DNA of 64,000 nucleotides, from contig NZ_CP059557.1 of NCBI RefSeq assembly GCF_022828475.1, positions 4,697,470 to 4,761,469 of the forward strand, given 5' to 3'. Within the stretch, counting starts at the first letter, position 1; every line of letters begins with the position of its first letter. Below, one piece after another: positions 37,833 to 46,316 of this stretch. This stretch comes from Saccharopolyspora gloriosae (GTDB lineage Bacteria; Actinomycetota; Actinomycetes; Mycobacteriales; Pseudonocardiaceae). The notes beneath the pieces are model-generated. The model worked only from the letters and a program-made list of their open reading frames with translations. It was not told where the DNA came from and made no database searches. The translations under genes and the position numbers were made by a program.

Positions 37833-38657
37833 TCAGCGCTGGCGGTAGCGGGCGAAGCCGCCCTCGGATTCGATCACCTGGCCGGTGATCCAGCGGGCCT
37901 CGTCGGTGCACAGCCAGGTGATCAGCCGGGCCGGATCGTCCGGCTCGCCCCACCGGCCGAACGGGAACATGTGGCCGATCGTCGCCCAGTGCTCCTCGGT
38001 GAGATAGCCGGTCTGCACCGGGCCGGGGTTCACCGTGTTCACCGTGATGCCCGAGTCGGCGAGCTGTTCGGCGATGGTCAGGGTGATCTCGGCGAGCGCG
38101 CCCTTCGCCGCCGCGTAGGCGATCTCGGGCATCGGACCGGCGCGCTGTCCCGAAGTCAGGAACACCACGCGCCCACCGGGCGACCCGCCGCGCACGGCGG
38201 CGAACTCCTGCGCGAGCAGGATCGACGAGCGGGTGTTCACCGCCCAATGCCCGTCCAGCTTCGCCGCGTCCAGCTCGCCCAGCGCGCCGTCGGACCCGTT
38301 GCGGGCGTGGTTGCACACCAGCACGTCGAGCCGCCCGAACTCGTCCACCGCCCGCCGCACCAACCGAGCCGGTTCGTCCGGGCCGGCCAGGTCCCCGGCG
38401 GCGTCGGCGATGCGCGCCGAGCTCGACAGGTGCCCGGCCACGCCGGCGCGGACCTCGTCGAGATCGTCGGCACCCCACGGTTGCGCCACGTCGTGCGGCC
38501 GGTGGTGGTGCAGGAACACGCTCGCGCCCCAGGCCGCCATCCGGGACGCGATCGCGAATCCGATGCCCTGCCTGCGACTCACGCCCGTCACCAGCGCCGT
38601 CCGGCCGCGCAACGGGAACGGGTCGCGGGCGAGCGAACGCTCACCGTCTGTGGTCAT
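37833..38657 (-). CDS. Short-chain dehydrogenase/reductase (SDR)
   Basis: 274-residue SDR. The cofactor motif is expanded to TGVSRRQGIGFA, similar to the GxxxGxG variants in 3-oxoacyl-reductase-like enzymes that carry a two-residue insertion. The catalytic residues are Ser in FLTSGQRAGPM and YAAAK. The NNAG-type motif reads CNHARNG, an unusual substitution. The C-terminal ITGQVIESEGGF end is typical. The physiological substrate is unknown. Convergent with the beta-lactamase-fold gene, with a 33-bp gap. Confidence 0.9.
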   Translation of the reverse strand: MTTDGERSLARDPFPLRGRTALVTGVSRRQGIGFAIASRMAAWGASVFLHHHRPHDVAQPWGADDLDEVRAGVAGHLSSSARIADAAGDLAGPDEPARLVRRAVDEFGRLDVLVCNHARNGSDGALGELDAAKLDGHWAVNTRSSILLAQEFAAVRGGSPGGRVVFLTSGQRAGPMPEIAYAAAKGALAEITLTIAEQLADSGITVNTVNPGPVQTGYLTEEHWATIGHMFPFGRWGEPDDPARLITWLCTDEARWITGQVIESEGGFARYRQR

Positions 38658-38714
38658 GCCCGCATGATCGCGTAGCGATATGTCCGGCGCATCCGATTTT
38701 TCCGAGGCCGACGC

Positions 38715-39509
38715 TCAGAACGCGGGCCACGGGATCGCGGGCCACTCGCCGGACGGGGCGGGGAACTCCGCCGCGCCCAGCAGCGCGTCCACTCGTTCCG
38801 CGACGGCCTGCACTTCCTTCGGCGTGATGTGCTCGGCCAGCCGACCGGCGAGCTCGCCCTCCAGCAGGGCGCGGAACCGGCTCAGCGCCTCGAGCGCGTC
38901 CTCGGGCAACCGCTCCCCGATCCAGCCCCACAAGACCGTGCGCAGCTTGTTCTCCGCGTTCAGGCTCACCCCGTGGTCCACGCCGAACACCTCGCCACGC
39001 GGCGAGTGCAGCACGTGACCGCCCTTGCGGTCGGCGTTGTTGATCACGATGTCGAGCACCGCGAGCCGCCGCAACACCTCATGATCGGAATGCGCCAGCA
39101 CCACCGGGTCACCGCGGTGGTCGTGCGCGCGCAACACCGCCCGCCAGCCGTCCGGGACCTCCGCAGGCGCGGTCAGGTCGACGAGCTCCGAGTCCTCTTC
39201 GGTGTCCACCCACAGCTGCACCATGCCCGGCCCGAACGGCCCGTCCCGCAACAGCGTCGGCGGAATCAGGTCCCAGCCCAGCGCCTCGGCGATCAGGAAC
39301 GAGCCGACTTCCCGTCCGGCCAGCGTGCCGTCCGGGAAGTCCCACAGCGGGCGTTCCCCGCGAACCGGTTTGTACACGCACTCGGCGGCCGCGCCGTTGT
39401 GCTCGATGGAGCAGAACAACGTGGCGTTCGAGGCTTCCACGAGCCGACCCTCGACCTCGATGCGGCCGTGTGCCAGGACCTCGCGAACGACCGGATCATC
39501 GGGATGCAC
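38715..39509 (-). CDS. SCO1664/TIGR03843-family protein (PI3/4-kinase-like)
   Basis: 264-residue protein of a family conserved in actinobacteria and distantly related to phosphatidylinositol 3/4-kinases. Family features visible are ECVYKPVRGERPLWDFPDGTL (phosphate-binding strand and Lys), AVLDIVINNADRKGGHVL (catalytic-loop-like NNADRK), and VFGVDHGVSLN (metal-binding DHG). No experimentally proven substrate is known to me. It lies 6 bp downstream of the DUF3090 gene, probably translationally coupled; the same pair is found in M. tuberculosis as Rv2133c-Rv2134c. Confidence 0.88.
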   Translation of the reverse strand: MHPDDPVVREVLAHGRIEVEGRLVEASNATLFCSIEHNGAAAECVYKPVRGERPLWDFPDGTLAGREVGSFLIAEALGWDLIPPTLLRDGPFGPGMVQLWVDTEEDSELVDLTAPAEVPDGWRAVLRAHDHRGDPVVLAHSDHEVLRRLAVLDIVINNADRKGGHVLHSPRGEVFGVDHGVSLNAENKLRTVLWGWIGERLPEDALEALSRFRALLEGELAGRLAEHITPKEVQAVAERVDALLGAAEFPAPSGEWPAIPWPAF

Positions 39510-39515
39510 GGGCGG

Positions 39516-40082
39516 CTAGTCCTCCTCCGAGCGGCGGTAACCGTTCTGCCTGGGGCAGATGTGGCCCTCCGGGTCCAGCGGCTCCCCGCACAGCGGGCAC
39601 GGCTTGCGACCGGCGTTGAGGACCCGCTCGGCCCGCTCCGCGAACGCGCGGGCATCGGCCGGGCTGAGGAAGACGCGGACCGCGTCCGGCCCTTCCTCGG
39701 TGTCGTCGAGCACCACGGACTCGTCGATCTCCTCCTCGGTGACCGCGAGCAGTTCGACGACGACGGCCTCGGTCTCGGCGTCCCAGCCCAGCCCCATGGT
39801 GCCGACGCGGAACTCCTCCTCCACCGGCACCGCCAGCGGGTCGGCGTCAACGAGATCGTCCGGCGGCTCCGCGGGCAGTTCCGCGTCGAAGCGGCGCTGC
39901 ACCTCCTCCAGGAGGGCACCGATCCGTTCGGCGAGGACCGAGACCTGCTGTTTCTCCAGCTGCACGCTGACCGTGCGGACATCCTCGGACGCCTGCAGGT
40001 AGAACGTGCGCTCACCGGGTTCCCCGACGGTCCCTGCGACGAACCGGTCGGGCTGGCGGAAGACGTGGATGACACGAGCCAT
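39516..40082 (-). CDS. DUF3090/TIGR03847-family protein
   Basis: 188-residue protein of unknown function, always linked with the TIGR03843 family. It starts MARVIHVFRQPDRFVAGTVG and has two long strands typical of the family, followed by a C-terminal zinc-ribbon-like end, CPLCGEPLDPEGHICPR. The start at 40082 is chosen by the conserved MARVIHVF; GAAGG lies 5 nt upstream. In mycobacteria a histidine-phosphatase gene (MSMEG_4193 family) precedes this pair; here it is missing, and an LD-carboxypeptidase gene lies divergently instead. Confidence 0.9.
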   Translation of the reverse strand: MARVIHVFRQPDRFVAGTVGEPGERTFYLQASEDVRTVSVQLEKQQVSVLAERIGALLEEVQRRFDAELPAEPPDDLVDADPLAVPVEEEFRVGTMGLGWDAETEAVVVELLAVTEEEIDESVVLDDTEEGPDAVRVFLSPADARAFAERAERVLNAGRKPCPLCGEPLDPEGHICPRQNGYRRSEED

Positions 40083-40345
40083 GGCACCTTCGACAGTAAG
40101 CCACCCGGGCCGTGGGCCGCGCAGCCGTCCCCAGTTGCACCCGGCACACCCTCTCAGCAGCACCGTCGGTACCGAACAGGTGCGCGGAAACCGGCTGAAG
40201 CGGGCGTGGAGCCGTTCGCGCGGCGTGTTCGCCGAACGCGAACACGCCGCCGCGGGCTGCGGTCCCGATCACCGGTGGACCGCTACGCTCGGCTCCGGCC
40301 GCATCGCGGCCCCCACGATCCGGCCCTCCCGGACGGAGCCATCCC

Positions 40346-41278
40346 ATGAGTTCCCGTGAACGACGCCGGCCGCGACGGCTGCGAGCCGGTGACGCGGTCG
40401 CCGTGGTCGCCCCCGCCGGTCCCGTCCCCGCCGACCAGCTCGATGCGGGCCTGGACCTGCTGCGCGACTGGGACCTGCGAGTCGTCCCCGGCAAACACGT
40501 GCGCGAACGCCACCCGAGGCTGCGGTACCTCGCGGGCAACGACGCCGACCGGGCCGCTGACCTGCAACAGGCCTGGTGCGATCCGGAAATCGACGGCGTC
40601 CTGTGCGCCCGCGGCGGCTACGGCAGCATGCGAGTGCTCGACCACCTGGACTGGGCGGCGATGGGCGCCGCCGAGAGCAAGGTGTTCGCCGGTTCCAGCG
40701 ACGTCACCGCACTGCACGACGCGTTCGGTTCCCGGCTCGGCGTCGCCACCGTGTTCGGCCCGATGATCGCGACCGGCGCCTTCGTCGAGGACGCGCCCGC
40801 GAGGGAGCACCTGCGCCGCACCCTGTTCACTCCGGAATCGGTGACGATCCTGACCAGGCGCGGCGCCGAGGCGCTGGTGCCCGGCCGGGCCAACGGCGTC
40901 ACCTACGGCGGCAACCTGAGCCTGCTCGCCGCCTCGCTCGGCGCCCCCGACGCGGCCGTTCCACCGGCCCGCGGAATCGCGCTGCTCGAAGACGTCGGCG
41001 AAGACCCGTACCGGCTCGACCGCGCCCTGACACAACTGCTGCGCGCCGGTTGGTTCGACCGCGCCAGCGGCATCGCGCTCGGCTCCTGGAGCGAGTGCGG
41101 ACCGCTCGACGAGGTGCGCTCGGTGCTGCGCAACCTGCTCGGCGACCTGGGCATCCCGGTCCTGTGGGAACTCGGCTTCGGCCACTGCGCCGCCCAGCGC
41201 ACCGTGCCGCTGGGCGTCGCCGCCGAACTCGACACCGCGGCCCAGCGCTTGAGCATCCTGCAACCGGCCCTGCGCTGA
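40346..41278 (+). CDS. LD-carboxypeptidase (S66 family, LdcA/MccF-like)
   Basis: 310-residue serine peptidase that in LdcA cleaves the L,D-bond of murein tetrapeptides during recycling; the related MccF degrades microcin C. The catalytic Ser is in FAGSSDVTALH, the Glu in IALLEDVGEDPYRLDR, and the His in GFGHCAAQ. The N-terminal VAVVAPAGPVPADQL and DGVLCARGGYGSMR are S66 family motifs. LdcA or MccF activity cannot be told apart by sequence alone. It has no signal peptide, consistent with cytoplasmic recycling. A transposase relic follows 12 bp after the stop. Confidence 0.9.
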   Translation: MSSRERRRPRRLRAGDAVAVVAPAGPVPADQLDAGLDLLRDWDLRVVPGKHVRERHPRLRYLAGNDADRAADLQQAWCDPEIDGVLCARGGYGSMRVLDHLDWAAMGAAESKVFAGSSDVTALHDAFGSRLGVATVFGPMIATGAFVEDAPAREHLRRTLFTPESVTILTRRGAEALVPGRANGVTYGGNLSLLAASLGAPDAAVPPARGIALLEDVGEDPYRLDRALTQLLRAGWFDRASGIALGSWSECGPLDEVRSVLRNLLGDLGIPVLWELGFGHCAAQRTVPLGVAAELDTAAQRLSILQPALR

Positions 41279-41289
41279 GGCGGTCCGAT

Positions 41290-41640
41290 TCATTGCAAGT
41301 CGTGTTCGGTCTGCTGGGAGATCCATAGCGGCTGCCCGTTCGGGGCGGAGAGCGATTGGATGTCGCCGCCACGGCAGTGGGCTTGCCGGAATACCGCAGG
41401 TCTATGGATCTTCCCCGCACACTGGCGGTCCTCTCGCTCAACCGGCCAGTGGTGATGACCGTGCCGTCGAGGATGATGCAGGCCGGTTGCTGTCGGCGGG
41501 CCTGCTGCGACGCGTCCTACAGGTCCGGAGCCTGCCCTGCCAGGACGTCGATTTCCTCGTCGAGGTAGCGACCGCCGTGGCTCGGGCCATTCCTGGCCAC
41601 AGGCCAACCGAGCCACCGACGTGCGATCACGAAACCAGCG
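41290..41640 (-). pseudogene. Degenerate DDE transposase relic (IS5-like)
   Basis: Reads on the minus strand as a broken transposase fragment: GRYLDEEIDVLAGQAPDL, an in-frame TAG, then DASQQARR...CIILDGTVITTGRLSERT and SIDLRYSGK. A one-base frameshift follows, then GGDIQSLSAPNGQPLWISQQTEHDLQ and a stop. The LDGTVI / YSGK / GGxIQxLxAPxGxPLW / EHDL series is the catalytic region of DDE_Tnp_4/IS5-type transposases. The N-terminal HTH is degraded, and the C-terminus with the final Glu is missing. No terminal inverted repeats or target duplication are seen. Remaining bases of the 695-bp gap hold only a promoter candidate. Confidence 0.75.
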
Positions 41641-41962
41641 CAAACCCCTGGAGCAGCTCAACTTCCGAGCGCTCTGGAGCCGCCCGCTCGGGGTCGATCA
41701 TGGGCGTCGCCGGCCGCCGGACCGGTACAAGTTGATCATCTAGGGAGGGCACGGCGCCCGACGTGCTCCTAGCTCACGGACGGACCGGTGTGCCCGGCTC
41801 TGGAGTGTCACAGCACGGCACTGCGCGCAGGCCGGTCGGCGTCCGTCCGGACGGCTGTCACACAGGTCGGCCCTGCCTGTGCGCGGTGCCGGGAGGGCCG
41901 ACCTTCGCCGTACGTGCCACCAGCGGACCGCGGAAGCTAACAAGTTCCTGACATCCGCCGCC

Positions 41963-41968
41963 TAGCTT
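41963..41968 (+). promoter_or_regulatory. -10 element for leaderless serine protease transcript
   Basis: TAGCTT lies 6 nt before the ATG at 41975, and no ribosome-binding site is visible. Confidence 0.45.
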
Positions 41969-41974
41969 GGTCGC

Positions 41975-42994
41975 ATGATGAGCACGAAGTTGAAGGGCCT
42001 GGTCGTCGGGTGCACGGCGCTGGCAGCGGGATCGCTGACCGCCACGCCCGCCGCGGCCGCCTCCGTCGCCGAGCACCCCATGGCGACCAGCGCGGCGGAA
42101 CAACAGGCGGTGCGGGACTACTGGACCCCCGAGCGCATCGCCGCGCTCACCGAGCCCTCGTCGGACAACCCGCCCAAAGCCGGGCCGGACGGCGCCCCGT
42201 GGACCATTCGCAACGCCCTGCCCACGACCGTGGGACGACTTTTCTTCACCGACCACGGCACGGACGCCAGCTGCACCGCGACCGTGGTGGAGGCGGGCAA
42301 CCGCAGCACGATCGTCACCGCCGGGCACTGCGTCAACGCCACGGACCTGCTCGGCGAGGACAACCAGTGGACGCGCAACGTGCTGTTCATCCCGGGCTAC
42401 CACGATGGGCAAGAGCCCTACGGCCGGTTCACCGGCCGGATCGGCTTCGTCGACGAGACCTGGCTGGACAACGACCAGCAGCACGGCGAGATCTACGGCG
42501 CCTACGACCAGGCCACCGTGGTGCTCAATCCGAACGAGCGCGGGCAGCGAGCCCAGGACGCGATCGGCGCCGCCCAGCGCATCGGCTTCGACGAGCCGGG
42601 CGAGGGCACCGCGACGTCGTTCGGATATCCCCGCGCCTCTTCGGATCCCGCGCGGGACGGCCTGCCCGAATACATCGGCGAGCGGCTCGCCTACTGCCAG
42701 GGACCGGCGAAGGAGTACCTCGGTACTCCCGAAAACCCGGCGGCGCCAGGGCAATGGGGGCCGTCCTGCGTCATGGGCGGCGGCTCCAGCGGCGGACCCC
42801 GGTTCTCCGAACTGTCCGCGGAGACCGGTATCGGCACGGTCGTCGGCGCCAACACCCAGAGCGGCTCCTTCGACAGCGCCGGGAACCCGTGCCCTTCCGG
42901 CGAGCAGGAGGAATGCACCCGGCACCTGGTGGGGCCGCAGTTCACCACCGAGATCACCGAGCCGCTCCACCAATCGGCCGAGAAGGCCTGGTGA
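41975..42994 (+). CDS. Secreted trypsin-like serine protease
   Basis: 339-residue chymotrypsin-fold (S1) protease. It starts with a signal peptide (about residues 1-29, cleavage after TPAAAA) and continues with a propeptide-like segment. The catalytic His is in IVTAGHCV (H118). The Asp is probably in YGAYDQATVVL, and the Ser is in GGGSSGGPRF, where the canonical GDSGGP has become SSGGP. Cysteines in SCTATVV/AGHCV, AYCQG/SCVMG and NPCPSG/EECTR suggest three disulfides. Two ATGs are adjacent at the start. It is exported and may be a degradative protease; whether it is activated by another enzyme is unknown. Confidence 0.9.
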   Translation: MMSTKLKGLVVGCTALAAGSLTATPAAAASVAEHPMATSAAEQQAVRDYWTPERIAALTEPSSDNPPKAGPDGAPWTIRNALPTTVGRLFFTDHGTDASCTATVVEAGNRSTIVTAGHCVNATDLLGEDNQWTRNVLFIPGYHDGQEPYGRFTGRIGFVDETWLDNDQQHGEIYGAYDQATVVLNPNERGQRAQDAIGAAQRIGFDEPGEGTATSFGYPRASSDPARDGLPEYIGERLAYCQGPAKEYLGTPENPAAPGQWGPSCVMGGGSSGGPRFSELSAETGIGTVVGANTQSGSFDSAGNPCPSGEQEECTRHLVGPQFTTEITEPLHQSAEKAW

Positions 42995-43108
42995 TCCATG
43001 TCGGCCGCCGCAAGGAGTGCGTTTCGCGTACGGGTGCCGGTGTCGAGGACCTTGGCCCACGCCCGGACGGTCGCACGGCAGTGGTCGTGCATCCGGTAGA
43101 ACGGCGGG

Positions 43109-43738
43109 ATGCGGGTTCGGGCGATCACTCCGGAGAAGTTGACGGGCGAGCTCGCCGACGTCCTCGACGGGGAGCGGCGGCGGTGGGTCCGGGTCGCCGT
43201 GGACGGGGCGGCGGCCGCGGGCACGGCGCGTTTCGCCGATGAGCTGGTGGAACCGCTGCGGGTGCGCGGCCGCGAAGTGGTGCGGGTGCGCATGGACGGG
43301 TACGTGCGCCCGGCTTCGCTGCGGTTCGAGCACGGACGGGACGACCCGGATTCGTTCTACGAGAGCTGGTTCGACCTCGCCGGGCTGAGCCGCGAGGTGC
43401 TCGACCCGCTGGCCGACGGCGGCACCGGCGAGGTGCTGCCCGCGCTGTGGGACGCCACGACCGACCGCTCCCCCAGGCTCGACCGGGTGCGGCTGCCGGA
43501 GCGCGGCGTGGTGCTCGTGGACGGTCCGCTGCTGCTCGGCGCGGGCCTGCCGTTCGACCGCACGGTGCACCTGTGGCTGCCGGGAGGTTCGCTCGCGCGG
43601 CACACCGCCGAGGCCGACCGGTGGACGCTGCCCGCCTTCGACCGCTACAGCGCCGAAGTCGCCCCGGAACGCCTCGCCGACCACGTCATCCGCGTCGACC
43701 GCCCCGGCCATCCGGCCGTCGTGGACGAGGTGGACTGA
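43109..43738 (+). CDS. Uridine-kinase-like protein with degenerate P-loop
   Basis: 209-residue protein of the actinobacterial uridine kinase-like family: VAVDG strand, FADELVEPLRVRG helix, the substrate segment RVRMDGYVRPASLRFEHGRDDPDSFYESWFD, and the final HLWLPGGSLARHTAEADRWTLPAFDRY. The Walker A motif, normally GxDGAGKT, reads GAAAAGTA (33-40), so both the Lys and the following Ser/Thr are missing. It may have lost kinase activity. Whether this is a true substitution or a decaying gene cannot be decided here. It is convergent with the ABC importer operon. Confidence 0.8.
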   Translation: MRVRAITPEKLTGELADVLDGERRRWVRVAVDGAAAAGTARFADELVEPLRVRGREVVRVRMDGYVRPASLRFEHGRDDPDSFYESWFDLAGLSREVLDPLADGGTGEVLPALWDATTDRSPRLDRVRLPERGVVLVDGPLLLGAGLPFDRTVHLWLPGGSLARHTAEADRWTLPAFDRYSAEVAPERLADHVIRVDRPGHPAVVDEVD

Positions 43739-43791
43739 CCTGCCGCATCCGCCGCGTTGGCACAATTCCACTCGCCGCGAAGAGCCCCCGC

Positions 43792-45387
43792 TCAGCTCGC
43801 CGGGCGCCGGTCCAACGAGGGCACGGCGGCCAACAGTGTCTTCGTGTACTCGTGCTGCGGGTCGAGCAGGACCTGCTCCACGGTGCCGAGCTCCACGATC
43901 TCGCCCCGGTACATCACCGCCACCCGGTCGGCGATGTTCCACGCCAGCCCCAGATCGTGCGTGATGACCAAAGTGGACAGTCCTCGTTCGACGCGCAATC
44001 GCAGCAGCAGCGCCAAGATCTCGCCGCGCACCGTCGCGTCCAGCGAAGCCACCGGTTCGTCCGCGACTAGCACCTTCGGTGCCAGCACCAACGCCCCCGC
44101 GATCACCACGCGCTGCCGCTGCCCACCGGAGAGCTCGTGCGGGAACCGGGACAGGAACTTCGACGCGGGCCGCAGCTCCGCCGCCTCCAGCGCTTCGGTC
44201 ACCTTCGCCGCCTCGTCGGCGACGTCCCCGTGGATGCGCAGGCCCTCCGCGACCGCCTCGTAGACGGTGTTGCGCGGGTTGAGCGCCCCGGTCGGGTCCT
44301 GCAGTACCAGCTGCACCTGCCGCCGGTACTCGCGCAGGCCCGCGCTGGTGGCGGGCAGCACCTTCCCGTCGAACCGCACCACGCCCGACGTAGGCTGTTG
44401 CAGGCCGAGCAGCGTGCGCGCCAGCGTCGTCTTGCCCGATCCGGACTGCCCGACGAGCGCGACGATCTCGTCCGCACCGACCTCCAGGTCCACCACGCGC
44501 ACCGCCCGCACCGGCGGTCCGGAGCGCGCCGGGAAGGTCACCGACACGTCCTCCGCCGCCAGCAGCGCCTTCCCGGTGCGCTGGGAAGAGCCGACCAAGC
44601 GGAACTTCGGGTCGCCGACGGTGGGGAACGCCTCGGCCAACGCCCGGCTGTGCTCGTGCTCCGGGGAGCCCATGACCTGGCGCGACGACCCCTGCTCGAC
44701 GATGCGGCCGTCCTGCATCACCGCGATCCGGGAACAGCTCGACGCGAGCACCGACAGGTCGTGGCTGATCATCAGCAGCGCGATCCCGCGCTCCGCGACG
44801 AGCCGGCCCAGCAGCGCCAGCACCTGGGCCTGCACCACCACGTCCAGCGCCGTCGTCGGCTCATCGGCGATGATCAGCCGCGGTTCGCAGGCCAGCGCCA
44901 TCGCGATCATCACGCGCTGCTTCTGCCCGCCGGAGAGCTCGTGCGGATACGCGCCCGCGCGGCTCGCGGGCAGCTCCACCGATTCCAGCAGTTCCGCGAC
45001 CCGGCCGGTCAGGTCGCCGGAGGCCGTGCCGTGCAACCGCATCGGCTCCGCGATCTGCGCACCGACGGTCTGCACCGGGTTCAGCGCGTGCATCGCGCCC
45101 TGGAACACCACCGACGCCGTGGCCCACCGGGCCGCGCGCAGCTGCCCGAACGACAGGCTCCGCACGTCCTTCCCGTCGAGCAGCACCTCGCCGTCGAGCA
45201 CCGCCGAACGCGGCAGCAGGCGCAGCACCGACATCGCCAGCGTCGTCTTGCCGCAGCCGGACTCCCCGGCGAGGCCGAGCGTGTCCCCCGGCTCCAGCTC
45301 CAAGTCCACGTCGTGCACTGCGGGCACCGGACCGTCCGCGCCTCGGTAGGAGATCGACGTACCCCGCAGGGTCAGGATCGGGCTCAT
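43792..45387 (-). CDS. Peptide/nickel ABC importer, fused dual ATPase (DppDF-like)
   Basis: 531-residue protein containing two ABC ATPase domains that in other bacteria are separate (DppD and DppF type). The first has Walker A GESGCGKTT, signature LSGGQKQRVMIAMAL and Walker B LIIADEPTTALD. The second has GQSGSGKTT, LSGGQRQRVVIAGAL and VLVADEPVASLD. Both sites look complete. It powers uptake of oligopeptides or a related ligand through the two permeases encoded upstream. The ATG at 45387 overlaps the permease stop in an ATGA, so translation is coupled; the longer frame lies inside the permease gene. Confidence 0.95.
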   Translation of the reverse strand: MSPILTLRGTSISYRGADGPVPAVHDVDLELEPGDTLGLAGESGCGKTTLAMSVLRLLPRSAVLDGEVLLDGKDVRSLSFGQLRAARWATASVVFQGAMHALNPVQTVGAQIAEPMRLHGTASGDLTGRVAELLESVELPASRAGAYPHELSGGQKQRVMIAMALACEPRLIIADEPTTALDVVVQAQVLALLGRLVAERGIALLMISHDLSVLASSCSRIAVMQDGRIVEQGSSRQVMGSPEHEHSRALAEAFPTVGDPKFRLVGSSQRTGKALLAAEDVSVTFPARSGPPVRAVRVVDLEVGADEIVALVGQSGSGKTTLARTLLGLQQPTSGVVRFDGKVLPATSAGLREYRRQVQLVLQDPTGALNPRNTVYEAVAEGLRIHGDVADEAAKVTEALEAAELRPASKFLSRFPHELSGGQRQRVVIAGALVLAPKVLVADEPVASLDATVRGEILALLLRLRVERGLSTLVITHDLGLAWNIADRVAVMYRGEIVELGTVEQVLLDPQHEYTKTLLAAVPSLDRRPAS

Positions 45388-46316
45388 CGCTTCCCCCGCA
45401 GCCTCGGGTTGAACACCGCTTCCATCGCCCTTCCGCACAGCGTGAAGCTCAGCACCACCAGCACGATCCCGACGCCCGGCGGCAGCAGGTACCACCAGGC
45501 GCCGCCGGTGACCGCGCCGGTGTCCATCGCCGACTTCAGCATCGAACCCCACGAAACCCGGCTCGGATCACCGAGTCCGAGGAACGACAGGGTGGACTCC
45601 ATGATGATCGCGCTGGCCACCGACAACGTGGTGTTCGCGAACACCAGCGGCAGCACCGCGGGCAGCACGTGCCTGCCGATGACGTGGCGATGCCCGCCGC
45701 CGAGCACCTTCGCCCGCTCGATGTAGGGCCGCGCCTCCACGGTCAGCGTCTGCGCCCGCACCAGCCGGGCCGTCGTCGGCCACGAGGTCACGCCGATCGC
45801 GAGCACGATCGTCGGCAACCCGCGCGCCAGCACCGTCGACAACGCGATGGCCAGCACCAGCGCGGGCAGCACCAGGAAGAAGTCGGTGAACCGCATCAGC
45901 AGCGTCGAGGTCCAGCCGCCGAAGTGCGCGGCGAGCACGCCCACGACCGTGCCGATCACCACCGACAGCACCGCCGCGGCCAGCCCCACCAGCAGCGACA
46001 CCCGCGCGCCCCACCAGGTCAGCAGCAGCACCGACCGGCCCGACTCGTCGGTGCCCAGCCAGTTCGCCGCACTCGGCGGCTGCAATCCCTCGCCGGTCAC
46101 CTTGGTGACGTCCAGCCCGGTCTGGTCGGTCAACAGCGGTGCCAGCAACGCCAGTGCGGCGATCACCACCAGCAGCACCAGCCCGATCAGACCGCCTCGA
46201 TCGGCGCGGAACACCCGCCAGGACTCGGCCGCCGCGGCCCGCCGCCGAGCCCGCACGAGCTGCGCGGGGCTCGGAGCGTCCGCTTCCCGCGGCGGAGCCG
46301 GTTCGGTGGCCGTCAT
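45384..46316 (-). CDS. Peptide ABC importer permease 2 (DppC-like)
   Basis: 310-residue inner-membrane permease of the BPD_transp_1 family. A cytoplasmic N-terminus is followed by an OppC-type helix (GLIGLVLLVVIAALALLAPLL), the NWLGTDESGRSVLLLTWWGAR segment, and five more helices. The EAA-type coupling loop is YIERAKVLGGGHRHVIGRHVLP, which docks onto the ATPase. ATGA overlaps join it to both the preceding permease and the following ATPase gene. The ligand is decided by the binding protein. Confidence 0.95.
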   Translation of the reverse strand: MTATEPAPPREADAPSPAQLVRARRRAAAAESWRVFRADRGGLIGLVLLVVIAALALLAPLLTDQTGLDVTKVTGEGLQPPSAANWLGTDESGRSVLLLTWWGARVSLLVGLAAAVLSVVIGTVVGVLAAHFGGWTSTLLMRFTDFFLVLPALVLAIALSTVLARGLPTIVLAIGVTSWPTTARLVRAQTLTVEARPYIERAKVLGGGHRHVIGRHVLPAVLPLVFANTTLSVASAIIMESTLSFLGLGDPSRVSWGSMLKSAMDTGAVTGGAWWYLLPPGVGIVLVVLSFTLCGRAMEAVFNPRLRGKR

